NCBI RefSeq assembly: GCF_000582685.1
Contig: NZ_KK073768.1
Span: 872,509-936,508, forward strand
DNA from: [Scytonema hofmanni] UTEX 2349
Lineage (GTDB): Bacteria > Cyanobacteriota > Cyanobacteriia > Cyanobacteriales > Nostocaceae
Length of the DNA: 64,000 nucleotides
Direction of reading: 5' to 3'
Shown: piece after piece, positions 46,113 through 54,917 of the stretch
Numbering within the stretch: the first letter of the stretch is position 1
Layout: each line of letters begins with the position of its first letter
Program-made: the position numbers and the translations under genes
The notes under the pieces: generated by a model
What the model was told of the DNA's origin: nothing
Databases searched by the model: none
The model's input: only the letters and a program-made list of their open reading frames with translations

Positions 46113-46574
46113 CTACTCCCTCCTATTTCCATAATCTTCAGAAGACTTGGGATCTAACTCCCAGCGACTATCGTCGCGCTGTTCTAACATTTCACTTGTC
46201 CGTAGAAACGCGGCATCATCCATTTCTATTCCTACAGCGGCACCAATTTCATCAACAATATCTTGATCGGGAGTGGAAGCAGTACCACCAACAGCTTCAT
46301 CACCATCCATAGCTGCTTGTTGCCAACCAGCATCAACATCACCTCCAGTTAATTCTGGACTGGTATATGTTGCATACTCATCCAACTCCTCTTTCATTTC
46401 TCGTCCACCGAGATTGTACCCTGGTGATTCTTTCACACCAGTACCATAGGATTCGGTAATTTCCTCTGGTAAGTCGGAAATTTCTTCTGGTAAATTATCT
46501 TCGGATTCGAGTTCCTTATCTGGATCTACACGGTTGACTTGAGCTTCTAAATCTACTTGTTGTTGATCCGCCAT
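46113..46574 (-). CDS. DUF6335 family acidic protein
   Basis: 153 aa, extremely acidic, no hydrophobic segment. The signature EEITESYGTGVKESPGYNLGG is the core I associate with cyanobacterial DUF6335; the tail has DAAFLRTSEMLEQRDDSRWELDP. Likely a soluble disordered protein, often found near stress genes. Function unknown. Divergent from the DUF2267 gene, with 287 bp between. Confidence 0.78.
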   Translation of the reverse strand: MADQQQVDLEAQVNRVDPDKELESEDNLPEEISDLPEEITESYGTGVKESPGYNLGGREMKEELDEYATYTSPELTGGDVDAGWQQAAMDGDEAVGGTASTPDQDIVDEIGAAVGIEMDDAAFLRTSEMLEQRDDSRWELDPKSSEDYGNRRE

Positions 46575-46861
46575 AATTATAAATATTTCTGCTTCTCCAA
46601 AATAACGCTTTCCCTCATCTGGCTTGTCTTCCTAGAGATGTATTACTTGAGATGGAAAAAAATCTATCCCTTTGGAGCGAAGAGAAGATAGTAGCTGGTG
46701 CATAACATTACAAATATGAATTCAAGCTCAAACAACGCCTAAAATGAAACACTCATTCCTAGCTCCTAAATATTTTGAATGATAAAGAAGCAATCATTTA
46801 CGTCAATATATCTCAAATTATTAAAAAAACATTCATTATTTTTTAGTAGTGGAGGAAGAAA

Positions 46862-47260
46862 GTGAAATACGACGAATTTATTAAACATGTCCAAAGCCTT
46901 GCTCAATTAGATTCCCGTGAAGAAGCAGAACATGCTACTCGTGCCACGTTGGAAACTATTCGAGAACGCATTGTAGGTAATGAAAGTAAGGATTTGGCTT
47001 CACAGTTGCCGAAAGAATTAGGTGAATTTTTGCGGGGTCGTGAAGGCGAAAATGGTCAGCATTTTGGTTTGGAAGAGTTTATCAAGATGGTGAGTGAGAA
47101 GGAAAATGTAGAACCCACTGCTGCTGTGATGCATGTCAGGGCTGTTTTTACGGTGTTGCAAAGTGCTGTAAGTCCGGGTGAGTTTGCAGATTTGCAAGCT
47201 AATTTTTCACCTGATTATGCGGAAATATTTGTACCGGGTTCGACTGTGCTTTCGCAGTGA
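46862..47260 (+). CDS. DUF2267 domain protein
   Basis: 132 aa. GTG start at 46862, with GGAGGA eight bases upstream. All-helical DUF2267 fold: YDEFIKHVQSLAQL, EEAEHATRATLETIRERI, LASQLPKELGEFLRG and EFIKMVSEKENVEP. Its role is unknown, but these genes commonly sit in stress-inducible groups. It is followed after 51 bp by the DJ-1 fusion gene; co-transcription is likely. Confidence 0.88.
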   Translation: MKYDEFIKHVQSLAQLDSREEAEHATRATLETIRERIVGNESKDLASQLPKELGEFLRGREGENGQHFGLEEFIKMVSEKENVEPTAAVMHVRAVFTVLQSAVSPGEFADLQANFSPDYAEIFVPGSTVLSQ

Positions 47261-47311
47261 AGATTGCAGCACTGAAGTGCTGACTACGTAAATAATTTAA
47301 GAGGTAATTCA

Positions 47312-48400
47312 ATGGCAAACTTTAATAATCATGGCAAGAAAAAAGTCGCTATCCTAATTGATAATGGGGTGGAGGATGCGGAATTTCAAGTTCCTTATAA
47401 TGCGCTAAAACAAGCGGGAATAGAAGTAGTTGTCCTCGGTCAAAGGATGAATGAGAAATATAAGGGCAAACAAGGCAAAGTTTCTCAGCAAGCTGATGCG
47501 ACTACTACAGAAGCGATCGCTTGCGAATTTGATGCTGTGATAATTCCTGGTGGGATGGCTCCTGACCACATGCGACGCAATCCAAACACTGTCCGCTTTG
47601 TCCAAGAAGCGATGCAGGAAGGGAAATTAATCGCGGCAGTTTGTCACGGACCGCAAGTTTTGATTGAAGGGGATTTGCTCAAAGGGAAACAAGCCACTGG
47701 TTTCAGCGCTATTCGCAAAGACATGATCAATGCAGGTGCAAACTTTGTTGATGAACCTTTGGTAGTTGACGGAAATTTGATTACCTCACGTCAACCGGGA
47801 GATTTGGCAATCTTCACCACAGCTATTTTGAGCCGTTTGGGTTACGGTGGCAAGGATGCTGCATTACCCGACGAAAATGATACAAGCGCGGAATGGTGGA
47901 AGCTGGCTGATGCTTGGGGTGGTTCAACTAAAGGTGATATTGTCAAGGGTCTAAATACTGCACTTGCTGGTGAGCGTTATTCGTTGGAAGCTTTGGAGAA
48001 GTATTCTGAGAAAGAGTCAGATGCTCAAATTAAGGGGTTGTTTCAAGAGATAATCACTAACAAGCAGCGTCATATTCTCAAGCTGGAAAGTTATCTGGAT
48101 AGGTTGGGTGAGAAGCCTTCTTTAGCCGCTAATATCGCTAACCAATACGCGAAGGTGAAAACGGCTTTGACCGGAAGTGACGATATATTTCAACTGCGAT
48201 CGGCTTTGGGGGATGTGCAAACTGGTATCGGTGATATTGGCAATTTGTGTCCTATGTATACCGACCCGGTAGCTACTGCGCTGTTTACGGATATTTACAA
48301 TGATTTGTTGAGTTCTGAACAGCGATTGGTGCAACTGTATCAGCAGCGGATGGGGCTGGATCTCAAGCCTGCGAAGCCGACGACGGGTGCGGCTGTGTAG
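47312..48400 (+). CDS. DJ-1/PfpI-family domain fused to a ferritin-like domain
   Basis: 362 aa. Residues about 9-180 form a PfpI/DJ-1 domain: VAILIDNGVEDAEFQVPY, AVIIPGGMAPDHMRR, and the nucleophile C111 in AVCHGPQVL. Residues about 200-350 form a helical ferritin-like/DUF2383-type bundle (DIVKGLNTALAGERYSLEAL, KQRHILKLESYLDRLG, DIYNDLLSSEQRLVQLYQQ). The known first half acts in repair of glycated molecules, chaperoning or proteolysis; the second half resembles stress-related four-helix proteins. The fusion suggests coupled oxidative or osmotic stress defence. Confidence 0.85.
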   Translation: MANFNNHGKKKVAILIDNGVEDAEFQVPYNALKQAGIEVVVLGQRMNEKYKGKQGKVSQQADATTTEAIACEFDAVIIPGGMAPDHMRRNPNTVRFVQEAMQEGKLIAAVCHGPQVLIEGDLLKGKQATGFSAIRKDMINAGANFVDEPLVVDGNLITSRQPGDLAIFTTAILSRLGYGGKDAALPDENDTSAEWWKLADAWGGSTKGDIVKGLNTALAGERYSLEALEKYSEKESDAQIKGLFQEIITNKQRHILKLESYLDRLGEKPSLAANIANQYAKVKTALTGSDDIFQLRSALGDVQTGIGDIGNLCPMYTDPVATALFTDIYNDLLSSEQRLVQLYQQRMGLDLKPAKPTTGAAV

Positions 48401-48506
48401 GTTTTTATTAAACGAACCGCACCAGGCGCAGAGAACACAGAGGAAGAAGTTATAAAGGGTCTTTGCGTCTTGCTGATTATTTTTACGGAGAGAAGGAGAT
48501 AAAAAT

Positions 48507-49205
48507 ATGGCTTCGAGTACGGGGAATGAATTGAGTAAGGGTCAAGGCGCTGAGGCTGGTGAGACTGAGCGTTGGGCGTCTCTTGTGGGTGGTGGTGCAA
48601 TGGTGCTGATGGGTTTAAGTCAGCGTTCTTTGCGCGGGGTGCTGATGGCTGTAGCTGGGGGCGGTTTGGTGTATCAAGGTGTAACTAAGCAAAGCACGAT
48701 TCAGCAAGCACAGGAAGCTATTGGTATAAATCAATCTATCAAAGTTGAAAAGACGGTAACGATAAATAAGCCAGCGGATGAACTTTATCGCTTTTGGCAC
48801 GACTTTGAGAATTTGCCGAGGTTTATGAAGCATCTCAAATCTGTGAGTGTGCAGAATGATAAAAGATCGCATTGGATTGCGAATGCACCTTTGGATAGTA
48901 GTGTGGAATGGGATGCAGATATATTGGAAGACCGAGAAAATGAGTTTATTTCTTGGGCTTCGGTGGAAGGTGCAGATGTGGAAAACTCTGGTTTTATTCG
49001 CTTTAAGAAAGCACCAGGCGATCGCGGCACTGAAGTAAAGGTTGTACTTGAATATAGCCCCCCAGGTGGAGCGATCGCATCTGTATTTGCCAAACTTTTT
49101 GGTGAAGAACCAGAACAACAAATTGGTGATGATTTGCGCCGTTTCAAAATGTTAATGGAAGCTGGCGAAATTGCCACCACTGAAGGACAACCAAAGGGTG
49201 GTTAG
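48507..49205 (+). CDS. SRPBCC (cyclase/dehydrase-like) membrane protein
   Basis: 232 aa, with GGAGAGAAGGAG before the ATG. Residues about 20-60 are hydrophobic and glycine-rich, as in DUF2892/YgaP-like membrane hairpins (VGGGAMVLMGLSQRSLRGV and MAVAGGGLVYQG). Residues about 75-220 are a START/SRPBCC-type lipid-binding fold: VTINKPADELYRFWHDFENLPRFMKHL, ENEFISWASVEGAD, EVKVVLEYSPPGG. It may bind a lipid or hydrophobic ligand at the membrane. It forms part of the plus-strand stress block. Confidence 0.85.
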   Translation: MASSTGNELSKGQGAEAGETERWASLVGGGAMVLMGLSQRSLRGVLMAVAGGGLVYQGVTKQSTIQQAQEAIGINQSIKVEKTVTINKPADELYRFWHDFENLPRFMKHLKSVSVQNDKRSHWIANAPLDSSVEWDADILEDRENEFISWASVEGADVENSGFIRFKKAPGDRGTEVKVVLEYSPPGGAIASVFAKLFGEEPEQQIGDDLRRFKMLMEAGEIATTEGQPKGG

Positions 49206-49312
49206 TGGTTAGTGGTTAGTAGTTAGTGGTTAGTTCGGAATTACTACTAACAACTAACAATCAACTACTAACAATTAACAACCAACTACTAACAATCCCA
49301 AATATATATAAT
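49206..49312. repeat. Heptamer-like repeats upstream of ADH copy 1
   Basis: GTGGTTAGTGGTTAGTAGTTAG-like units, then reverse-complement ACTAACAACTAACAATC-type units. Together they can fold as a long hairpin that ends 20 bp before the ADH start. Confidence 0.8.
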
Positions 49313-50482
49313 ATGAAAGCAGTTTGCTGGCATGGGGCAAATGATGTGCGGGTGGAAACGGTGCCAGACCCGAAAATTATTAACCCGCGTGATGCCATAG
49401 TCAAAATAACATCAACGGCAATTTGCGGTAGTGATTTGCATATTTACGGTGGCTACATTCCCACAGTGCAATCGGGTGACATTATCGGTCACGAATTTAT
49501 GGGGGAAGTGGTTGATGTTGGTAATGCGATAAGTAATTTAAAAATAGGCGATCGCGTTGTCGTTCCTTCGATGATCGGTTGCGGTAACTGTCATTATTGC
49601 CAACATGATATGTGGTCGCTGTGCGATAACTCCAATCATAAAGGTTGGATGGAAGAAAAATTGTTTGGTAGTATCACTTCAGCAATTTATGGCTACTCGC
49701 ATACTTTTGGTGGATATGCAGGTGGACAAGCAGAATATGTCCGCGTACCTTTTGCCGATGTGGGTGTGGTAAAAGTCCCCAAAGATATACCCGATGAAAA
49801 GTTGCTTTTCATCTCCGATGCCATCCCCACCGGTTATATGGGTGCAGAATTATGCGATATTCAGCCTGGTGATACTGTAGCCGTTTGGGGTTGCGGTGCT
49901 GTCGGACAATTTGCCATGATTAGCGCTTACATGATGGGTGCTGAAAAAGTTATCGGCATTGACCGCTTTCCCGAACGCTTAGAAATGGCTAAAAATTTCG
50001 CCAAAGCTGAAATTATCAACTATGAAGAAGTTGATGCCGGCGAAGCATTAAAAGAAATGACCGGCGGTCGCGGTCCCGATGCTTGTATTGATGCTGTGGG
50101 ATTAGAAGCGCACGGTGTCGGTTTTGAAGACTTTTACGACCAAACAAAGCAAAAGCTGCGGTTAGAAACAGATCGTCCCCACGTACTGCGGCAAATGATG
50201 CTTGCTTGTCGTAAAGGAGGCACCCTTTCAATCATGGGTGTTTACGGTGGCTTTGTGGACAAAATACCGTTTGGTGCAGCCTTTAATAAAGGTTTGACTT
50301 TCCGGATGGGACAAATGCATGGTCAAAAATACATGCACAAGTTGTTACAGCTAGTTTTAGATGGAAAATTAGATCCCTCTTTAGTTGTCAGCCATCAATT
50401 ACCCCTGGAACAAGCACCTCACGCGTACCACATTTTTCAACAGAAAGAGGATAACTGCATCAAAGTTGTTCTTAAACCATGA
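49313..50482 (+). CDS. Zinc-dependent alcohol dehydrogenase, copy 1
   Basis: 389 aa from the ATG at 49313 (MKAVCWHGAN); the longer frame runs through repeats. MDR-type dehydrogenase: catalytic Zn ligands in STAICGSDLHIYGG and GHEFMGEVVDVG; structural-Zn-like cysteines in GCGNCHYCQHDMWSLC; Rossmann motif VWGCGAVGQF. It is similar to glutathione-independent formaldehyde dehydrogenase-like proteins, with an insert at about 265-295. It is about 75% identical by eye to the gene at 51789. Substrate unknown. Confidence 0.85.
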   Translation: MKAVCWHGANDVRVETVPDPKIINPRDAIVKITSTAICGSDLHIYGGYIPTVQSGDIIGHEFMGEVVDVGNAISNLKIGDRVVVPSMIGCGNCHYCQHDMWSLCDNSNHKGWMEEKLFGSITSAIYGYSHTFGGYAGGQAEYVRVPFADVGVVKVPKDIPDEKLLFISDAIPTGYMGAELCDIQPGDTVAVWGCGAVGQFAMISAYMMGAEKVIGIDRFPERLEMAKNFAKAEIINYEEVDAGEALKEMTGGRGPDACIDAVGLEAHGVGFEDFYDQTKQKLRLETDRPHVLRQMMLACRKGGTLSIMGVYGGFVDKIPFGAAFNKGLTFRMGQMHGQKYMHKLLQLVLDGKLDPSLVVSHQLPLEQAPHAYHIFQQKEDNCIKVVLKP

Positions 50483-50501
50483 AATCGTTAGGAGTGTGGG
50501 G

Positions 50502-50648
50502 AATACGGTTCGGTTAAGGAGGTTATCTGTTGGGGCAAGCGTTCTTGAGCAGGGGGAGAAGAGGAGCAGGGGGGGGAGATAAAAAACTGATTTTTCTTCC
50601 CCTGCCTCCCCTGCCTCCCCTGCCTCCCCTGCTTATCCGAACCGTATT
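50502..50648. repeat. MITE-like element with AATACGGTTCGGTTAAG end
   Basis: Left end AATACGGTTCGGTTAAG; right end CTTATCCGAACCGTATT (one mismatch to the complement). The internal part contains a CCCCTGCCTCC repeat paired with GGAGCAGGGG-type sequence. Second copy of the element at 33255-33387. Confidence 0.75.
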
Positions 50649-50705
50649 AGGGGTGGGGGAATCCTACTTCTACTATTCAATTAAATAATCAAATCGGAGG
50701 ATTAC

Positions 50706-51200
50706 ATGAAAAAATTTCTGCACAAAGTTCTGACAGTTGTTTTCGCTGTATCTATGTTTCTTGGCATCCAAGCATTCGGCAATAGCAATGGATTCCAAGC
50801 CTTAGCTGATGATACCGTCGTCTCACCACAAGGTATTTATTACAAAGGAACTCCCGATGATTCGTTAGTAAATAAAGGGAATACAGCGGTAGATACTGCT
50901 AAAAGCAAGTTAAAAGAAAGTGCTGATAATGCTCGTGGTGCTGCAAAAGATTTTGCTAATTACACCCCAAAAGGCATTAAAAATGCGCCTAACTCAACAG
51001 GTGAAACTGTCATCTCCCCACAAGGTATTTATTACAAAGGCACACCTGATGAAGCGAAACTAGGAAATCAAGCGAGCAATTATGCTGATAGCAAAAATCC
51101 CTTAAAATCTTTCGCGGAGAATATTAAAGAAAAACTGAATCTTGATGAACCAATTCCAGAAAGTACAAAGGAGTTTTTCGGTGAAAAGGATGTTCAATAA
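50706..51200 (+). CDS. Secreted small protein with duplicated SPQGIYYKGTPD motif
   Basis: 164 aa, with CGGAGGATT before the ATG. A signal peptide of about 33 residues (ending QALA) precedes two copies of a short motif, VVSPQGIYYKGTPDDS and VISPQGIYYKGTPDEA. Between them lies a helical lysine/alanine-rich part (DTAKSKLKESADNARGAAKDF) that recalls late-embryogenesis or desiccation proteins. The C-terminus ENIKEKLNLDEPIPESTKEF is almost the same as in the next gene. No family name is known to me. Inference: an extracytoplasmic stress-protective protein. Confidence 0.75.
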   Translation: MKKFLHKVLTVVFAVSMFLGIQAFGNSNGFQALADDTVVSPQGIYYKGTPDDSLVNKGNTAVDTAKSKLKESADNARGAAKDFANYTPKGIKNAPNSTGETVISPQGIYYKGTPDEAKLGNQASNYADSKNPLKSFAENIKEKLNLDEPIPESTKEFFGEKDVQ

Positions 51201-51276
51201 CCGGAAGGAAATAAGGTTATTGCCAAATCAGATAATCAGTTTGATTTGATAGGATTTATCCTTTCTGATTAAAAAA

Positions 51277-51310
51277 GAGTTATGAGTTTTTATTTAACTC
51301 ATAACTCTTA
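51277..51310 (+). terminator. 14-bp hairpin between the two small secreted-protein genes
   Basis: AAGAGTTATGAGTT and AACTCATAACTCTT, with a 6-nt loop. It ends 27 bp before the next start codon, so it could terminate the first transcript or mask the second ribosome-binding site. Confidence 0.6.
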
Positions 51311-51337
51311 TGAAAACATTTGATAAAAAGGTATTTT

Positions 51338-51706
51338 ATGAAAGTGAATAATTGGCAGCTAAATTTGCAATTTAGTCAGATTCTCAAAGCTATTTTGGTA
51401 GTATTTGCAGTGTTGATTTTGCAACTTTTTGGTGATATAAATGTATTGCCAGCCCAGGCTGATACGGTGAAAACACCAGAAGCCAAATATTACAATGCAC
51501 AACCGACTGAAAAAGATAAAGAGTTGATTGACAATGCCAAAAAAAATTTGGAAGACATTGGTGAGAATATTCGCGAAAAACTTAATCTTGATGAACCTTT
51601 ACCTGAAAGTACCAAAGAGTTTTTGAATTCAAGCGAAAATAAAGTTGATGAAGTAGTTAACCTTCTTACCAGAGAAAGTAGGGGATACTACGAAGAAAAT
51701 AAATAG
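51338..51706 (+). CDS. Secreted small protein related to its neighbour
   Basis: 122 aa from the ATG at 51338; the frame opens at 51320, and the preceding hairpin favours the inner start. A hydrophobic signal region lies at about 16-40 (ILKAILVVFAVLILQLFG) and the sequence cleaves near AQA. It then reads TVKTPEAKYYNAQPTEKDKE, a diverged single copy of the neighbour's YYKGTPDD motif, and ENIREKLNLDEPLPESTKEF. The two genes are clear paralogues of different length. Role unknown. Confidence 0.72.
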   Translation: MKVNNWQLNLQFSQILKAILVVFAVLILQLFGDINVLPAQADTVKTPEAKYYNAQPTEKDKELIDNAKKNLEDIGENIREKLNLDEPLPESTKEFLNSSENKVDEVVNLLTRESRGYYEENK

Positions 51707-51739
51707 TTTTTAGCAAATTATGATTATTGGTGAAAAACT

Positions 51740-51788
51740 TACCACCAACCAACAACTAACAACCAACATCTAACAACTAATAAATATT
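51740..51788. repeat. Heptamer-like CCAACAACTAACAA tract before ADH copy 2
   Basis: Short repeats CAACCAACAACTAACAACC and so on run almost into the start codon (ATG at 51789). They are similar to those before ADH copy 1. Confidence 0.8.
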
Positions 51789-52958
51789 ATGAAAGCAGTA
51801 TGCTGGCACGGCGCAAATGATGTAAGAGTGGATACAGTACCAGATCCAAAAATTCTTAACCCGCGTGATGCGATCGTCAAAATAACATCAACGGCTATTT
51901 GCGGTTCTGATTTGCATCTTTTCAATGGCTACATTCCCACGATGGAAAAAGGCGATATCCTTGGTCATGAATTTATGGGGGAAGTCGTTGAACTTGGTAG
52001 CGCAGTCAAAAATGTCAAAATAGGCGATCGCGTCGTTGTTCCTTTTACAATAGCCTGTGGTAACTGCTATTTCTGCACAAGTGATTTATGGTCACTTTGC
52101 GACAACTCCAACCCCAACGGTTGGTTAGCAGAAAAAATCATGGGTCATTCACCATCAGGTCTCTTTGGGTACTCTCATATCTTCGGAGGTTACGCAGGCG
52201 GTCAGGCAGAATATGCCCGTGTACCCTTTGCTGATGTGGGTTTATTCAAAGTACCCGATGGCTTAACAGATGAACAGGTATTATTTTTAACCGATATTTT
52301 TCCTACTGGTTATATGGCAGCGGAGAACTGCAACATTAAACCCGGTGATATCGTCGCTGTTTGGGGTTGCGGACCAGTTGGACAGTTTGCCATCAGAAGC
52401 GCTTTTATGTTGGGTGCAGAACGCGTCATTGCGATCGATCGCATTCCCGAACGCTTGCAAATGGCTTCAGATTATGGTAAGGCAGAAGTCCTGAACTACG
52501 AAGAAGTTGATGCTGGTGAAGTTCTCAAAGAAATGACCGGTGGTCGCGGTCCCGATGCTGTGATTGATGCAGTCGGACTCGAAGCGCACGGCAATGACTT
52601 GATGGGGTTATACGACAGAGTAAAACAAGAGTTGCGTTTGGAACCAGATAGACCAACCGCATTAAGAAACGCGATCGTTGCTTGTGGTAAAGGTGGTCAC
52701 GTATCAGTTGCAGGTGCTTATGGTGGCTTCCTCGACAAATTCCCGATGGGTGCAGCTATGAACAAAGCCTTAACTTTCAAGATGGGACAAACTCACGTCC
52801 ACAGATACTTGCGTCCTTTACTTGAGCACATCCAAAACGGCGATATCGATCCATCGTTTATTATCACCCACCGCCTACCCCTAGAACAAGCACCCCACGG
52901 TTACGAGATTTTCAAGCAGAAAAAAGACAATTGCATCAAAGTTGTACTTAAACCGTAA
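51789..52958 (+). CDS. Zinc-dependent alcohol dehydrogenase, copy 2
   Basis: 389 aa, the same length as copy 1 and closely similar throughout: STAICGSDLHLFNG, GHEFMGEVVELG, ACGNCYFCTSDLWSLC and VWGCGPVGQFAI. All zinc-binding and nucleotide-binding residues are kept, so both copies are probably active. The differences cluster in loops near the catalytic site. The pair brackets two small secreted-protein genes. Confidence 0.85.
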   Translation: MKAVCWHGANDVRVDTVPDPKILNPRDAIVKITSTAICGSDLHLFNGYIPTMEKGDILGHEFMGEVVELGSAVKNVKIGDRVVVPFTIACGNCYFCTSDLWSLCDNSNPNGWLAEKIMGHSPSGLFGYSHIFGGYAGGQAEYARVPFADVGLFKVPDGLTDEQVLFLTDIFPTGYMAAENCNIKPGDIVAVWGCGPVGQFAIRSAFMLGAERVIAIDRIPERLQMASDYGKAEVLNYEEVDAGEVLKEMTGGRGPDAVIDAVGLEAHGNDLMGLYDRVKQELRLEPDRPTALRNAIVACGKGGHVSVAGAYGGFLDKFPMGAAMNKALTFKMGQTHVHRYLRPLLEHIQNGDIDPSFIITHRLPLEQAPHGYEIFKQKKDNCIKVVLKP

Positions 52959-53009
52959 AGTCATTAGTCCAAAGCTAATGACCAACGCTCTTTTATGACT
53001 TTGGAGAAA

Positions 53010-53056
53010 GCGACTGGAAGTCGCGGCTACACAGGCAAAGTCCGCCTTCGCGGACT
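53010..53056 (-). repeat. Two-hairpin dispersed repeat, copy D (reverse)
   Basis: Read on the minus strand: hairpin 1 AGTCCGCGAAGGCGGACT (53039-53056), linker, then hairpin 2 GCGACTTCCAGTCGC (53010-53024). The TTTGAAACCCTATTTTCA box beyond 53060 matches the box before copy B. Confidence 0.75.
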
Positions 53057-53124
53057 AATGTGAAAATAGGGTTTCAAATTTTATCTGACCAGAGTAATAA
53101 AAGAGCGCTAATGACCAATGACTA

Positions 53125-54297
53125 ATGACTGATATGTTTAACTTAGTAAAATCAGAACTTACGCGTCGTAATCTTCTACATCAAGCTGGTTTTGGGTTAA
53201 TTACATTGGGTATTGTCCCAGCAATTTTTAAACCCACCCCTACCCTAGCTCAAGGAGCAAAAGAACCACCGATGCCGCCAGAAAAAAAGTTAGGATGGGC
53301 AGTTGTGGGTTTAGGAAAATTTGCCACCCAACAAATTATTCCTTCCTTTGCTGAGTGTAAGCGTTCAAAGTTGGTAGCATTGGTGAGTGGCGATCGCGCT
53401 AAAGCCGAACGGTACGCGGGGCAGTATGGTGTTAATCCCAAAAATATTTACAACTACCAAAATTACGACACCATCCGCGATAACCCTGAGGTAGATGTAA
53501 TATATATCATCTTACCAAATGCTTTACATGCGGAATACAGCATTCGTGGCGCACAAGCACTTAAGCACATTATGTGTGAAAAGCCAATGGCTGTAACTGT
53601 TGCCGAATGTCAAGGGATGATTGAAGCTGCGAAAAAGAGCGATCGCAAATTGATGATTGCCTACCGCGCTCAATATGAACCATTCAATCTTGCTGCAATT
53701 CAACTTGCACAAAGTGGTAAACTTGGCAAGTTGAAATCTATCGTCTCTGACCACGGACGCAACCTCGACCCGAAAGAACCATCAGACCGCTGGCGTGCCC
53801 AAAAAAAATTAGCTGGTGGCGGTTCTCTTTATGACATCGGTATTTACAGCTTGCAAGCCACAAGATACATCACCGGTGAGGAACCCGTAGAAATCAGCGC
53901 CATGATGTATAGCACCCCCAATGACCCCCGCTTTCGGGAAGTTGAGGAAAATGTCAACTTCACTTTGCGTTTTCCTAGCGGCGTGCTTGCCAATTGTACA
54001 TCCAGCTACGGCTACTCGGACACCAAACGCATCCAAGTTTTTGGATCTGACGCCACCTTGGAGTTAGACCCTGCTACTGATTATTACAAACACCGCTTGA
54101 CTGTTAAGAGCAAGAACGGTAACGAGGAGCGGAATATCCCACAACAGAACCAATTCGCTTTGGAGATGGATCACCTTTCTGAGTCCATCATGAATAACAA
54201 ACAGCCGAAAACCCCTGGTGAAGAAGGTTTGCAAGATGTCAAATTGATGCAGCTAATTTATGAAGCGGCTCGCACAGGTAGAACAATCAAAGTTTAA
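53125..54297 (+). CDS. Gfo/Idh/MocA family oxidoreductase with Tat-like leader
   Basis: 390 aa. The N-terminus has TRRNLLHQAG (13-22) and a hydrophobic stretch ending TLAQG, which suggests Tat export of a cofactor-loaded enzyme. The Rossmann start is GWAVVGLGKFATQQIIPSF; HIMCEKPMAVT carries the conserved EKP lysine; KLAGGGSLYDIGIYSLQATRY carries the DxGxxxxxxxR-type sugar motif. Known members such as glucose-fructose oxidoreductase act on sugars in the periplasm. Substrate unknown. Same strand as the ADH pair. Confidence 0.86.
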   Translation: MTDMFNLVKSELTRRNLLHQAGFGLITLGIVPAIFKPTPTLAQGAKEPPMPPEKKLGWAVVGLGKFATQQIIPSFAECKRSKLVALVSGDRAKAERYAGQYGVNPKNIYNYQNYDTIRDNPEVDVIYIILPNALHAEYSIRGAQALKHIMCEKPMAVTVAECQGMIEAAKKSDRKLMIAYRAQYEPFNLAAIQLAQSGKLGKLKSIVSDHGRNLDPKEPSDRWRAQKKLAGGGSLYDIGIYSLQATRYITGEEPVEISAMMYSTPNDPRFREVEENVNFTLRFPSGVLANCTSSYGYSDTKRIQVFGSDATLELDPATDYYKHRLTVKSKNGNEERNIPQQNQFALEMDHLSESIMNNKQPKTPGEEGLQDVKLMQLIYEAARTGRTIKV

Positions 54298-54370
54298 AAG
54301 TGTTTAGTAAACGCTGTGCTCGCTTAATCAAGCGCTAAAGCGCTTACTACAGTAAAAAGAGGAAAGAAAT

Positions 54371-54712
54371 ATGACTGATACCAGCGTTCAAAAAATAGAC
54401 TCTGCCAATTCTCCTAAAGGTCAACTTGGTCAGAAATATCTTGCATCTGGCAAAAGTGTTTCTATGCGACTTTGGGAGAATGAACAACCAAATGAAGCCA
54501 AAGAATCAGCAACACGGGAATATGAAACTGTTGGTTATGTAATTAATGGTCGCGCAGAGTTACATCTTGAAGGTCAAGTAATTGTCCTTGAACCGGGAAA
54601 CTCTTGGGTAGTACCAAAAGGCGCATCGCACACTTACAAAATCCTCGAATCATTTACCGCAGTTGAAGCAACCAGTCCGCCAGCTCAAGTTCACGGACGT
54701 GATGAGAATTAG
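54371..54712 (+). CDS. Small cupin-domain protein
   Basis: 113 aa, with GAGGAAAG before the ATG. Single cupin barrel: EYETVGYVINGRAELHLEGQ, then LEPGNSWVVPKGASHTYKI and FTAVEATSP. The first-motif histidines are mostly replaced, and H in ASHTY is kept, so metal binding may be incomplete. It follows the oxidoreductase after 73 bp and may be co-transcribed. Role unknown. Confidence 0.82.
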   Translation: MTDTSVQKIDSANSPKGQLGQKYLASGKSVSMRLWENEQPNEAKESATREYETVGYVINGRAELHLEGQVIVLEPGNSWVVPKGASHTYKILESFTAVEATSPPAQVHGRDEN

Positions 54713-54843
54713 TTTATACTTAAGTCTTTTTACCTAGCTTCAGCCTGAAAACTTTTGCGTTATGGGGCAATTCGGTTAGAAGCAGCGGTGATGGTAAGAG
54801 CGCATAATTGTGTGCTTCGGAATAGACATCTCCAGAGTCATAC

Positions 54844-54868
54844 GTAGAGACGTAGCAGTGCTACGTCT
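54844..54868. repeat. GTAGAGACG palindromic repeat
   Basis: Arms GTAGAGACGTAGC / GCTACGTCT. It is followed by AATCAAGGGTTTCGG and TTTTTTATTAATGTCAATTAA, a tail shared with other copies. Confidence 0.85.
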
Positions 54869-54917
54869 AATCAAGGGTTTCGGATTTTTTTATTAATGTC
54901 AATTAAACGGACATGAT

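Noticed and set aside
45911..46312. 133-codon plus-strand frame
   Set aside because: It overlaps the well-supported DUF6335 gene on the other strand and gives low-complexity LSPFPLSPLQK and HHPFLFLQRHQFHQQ peptide.
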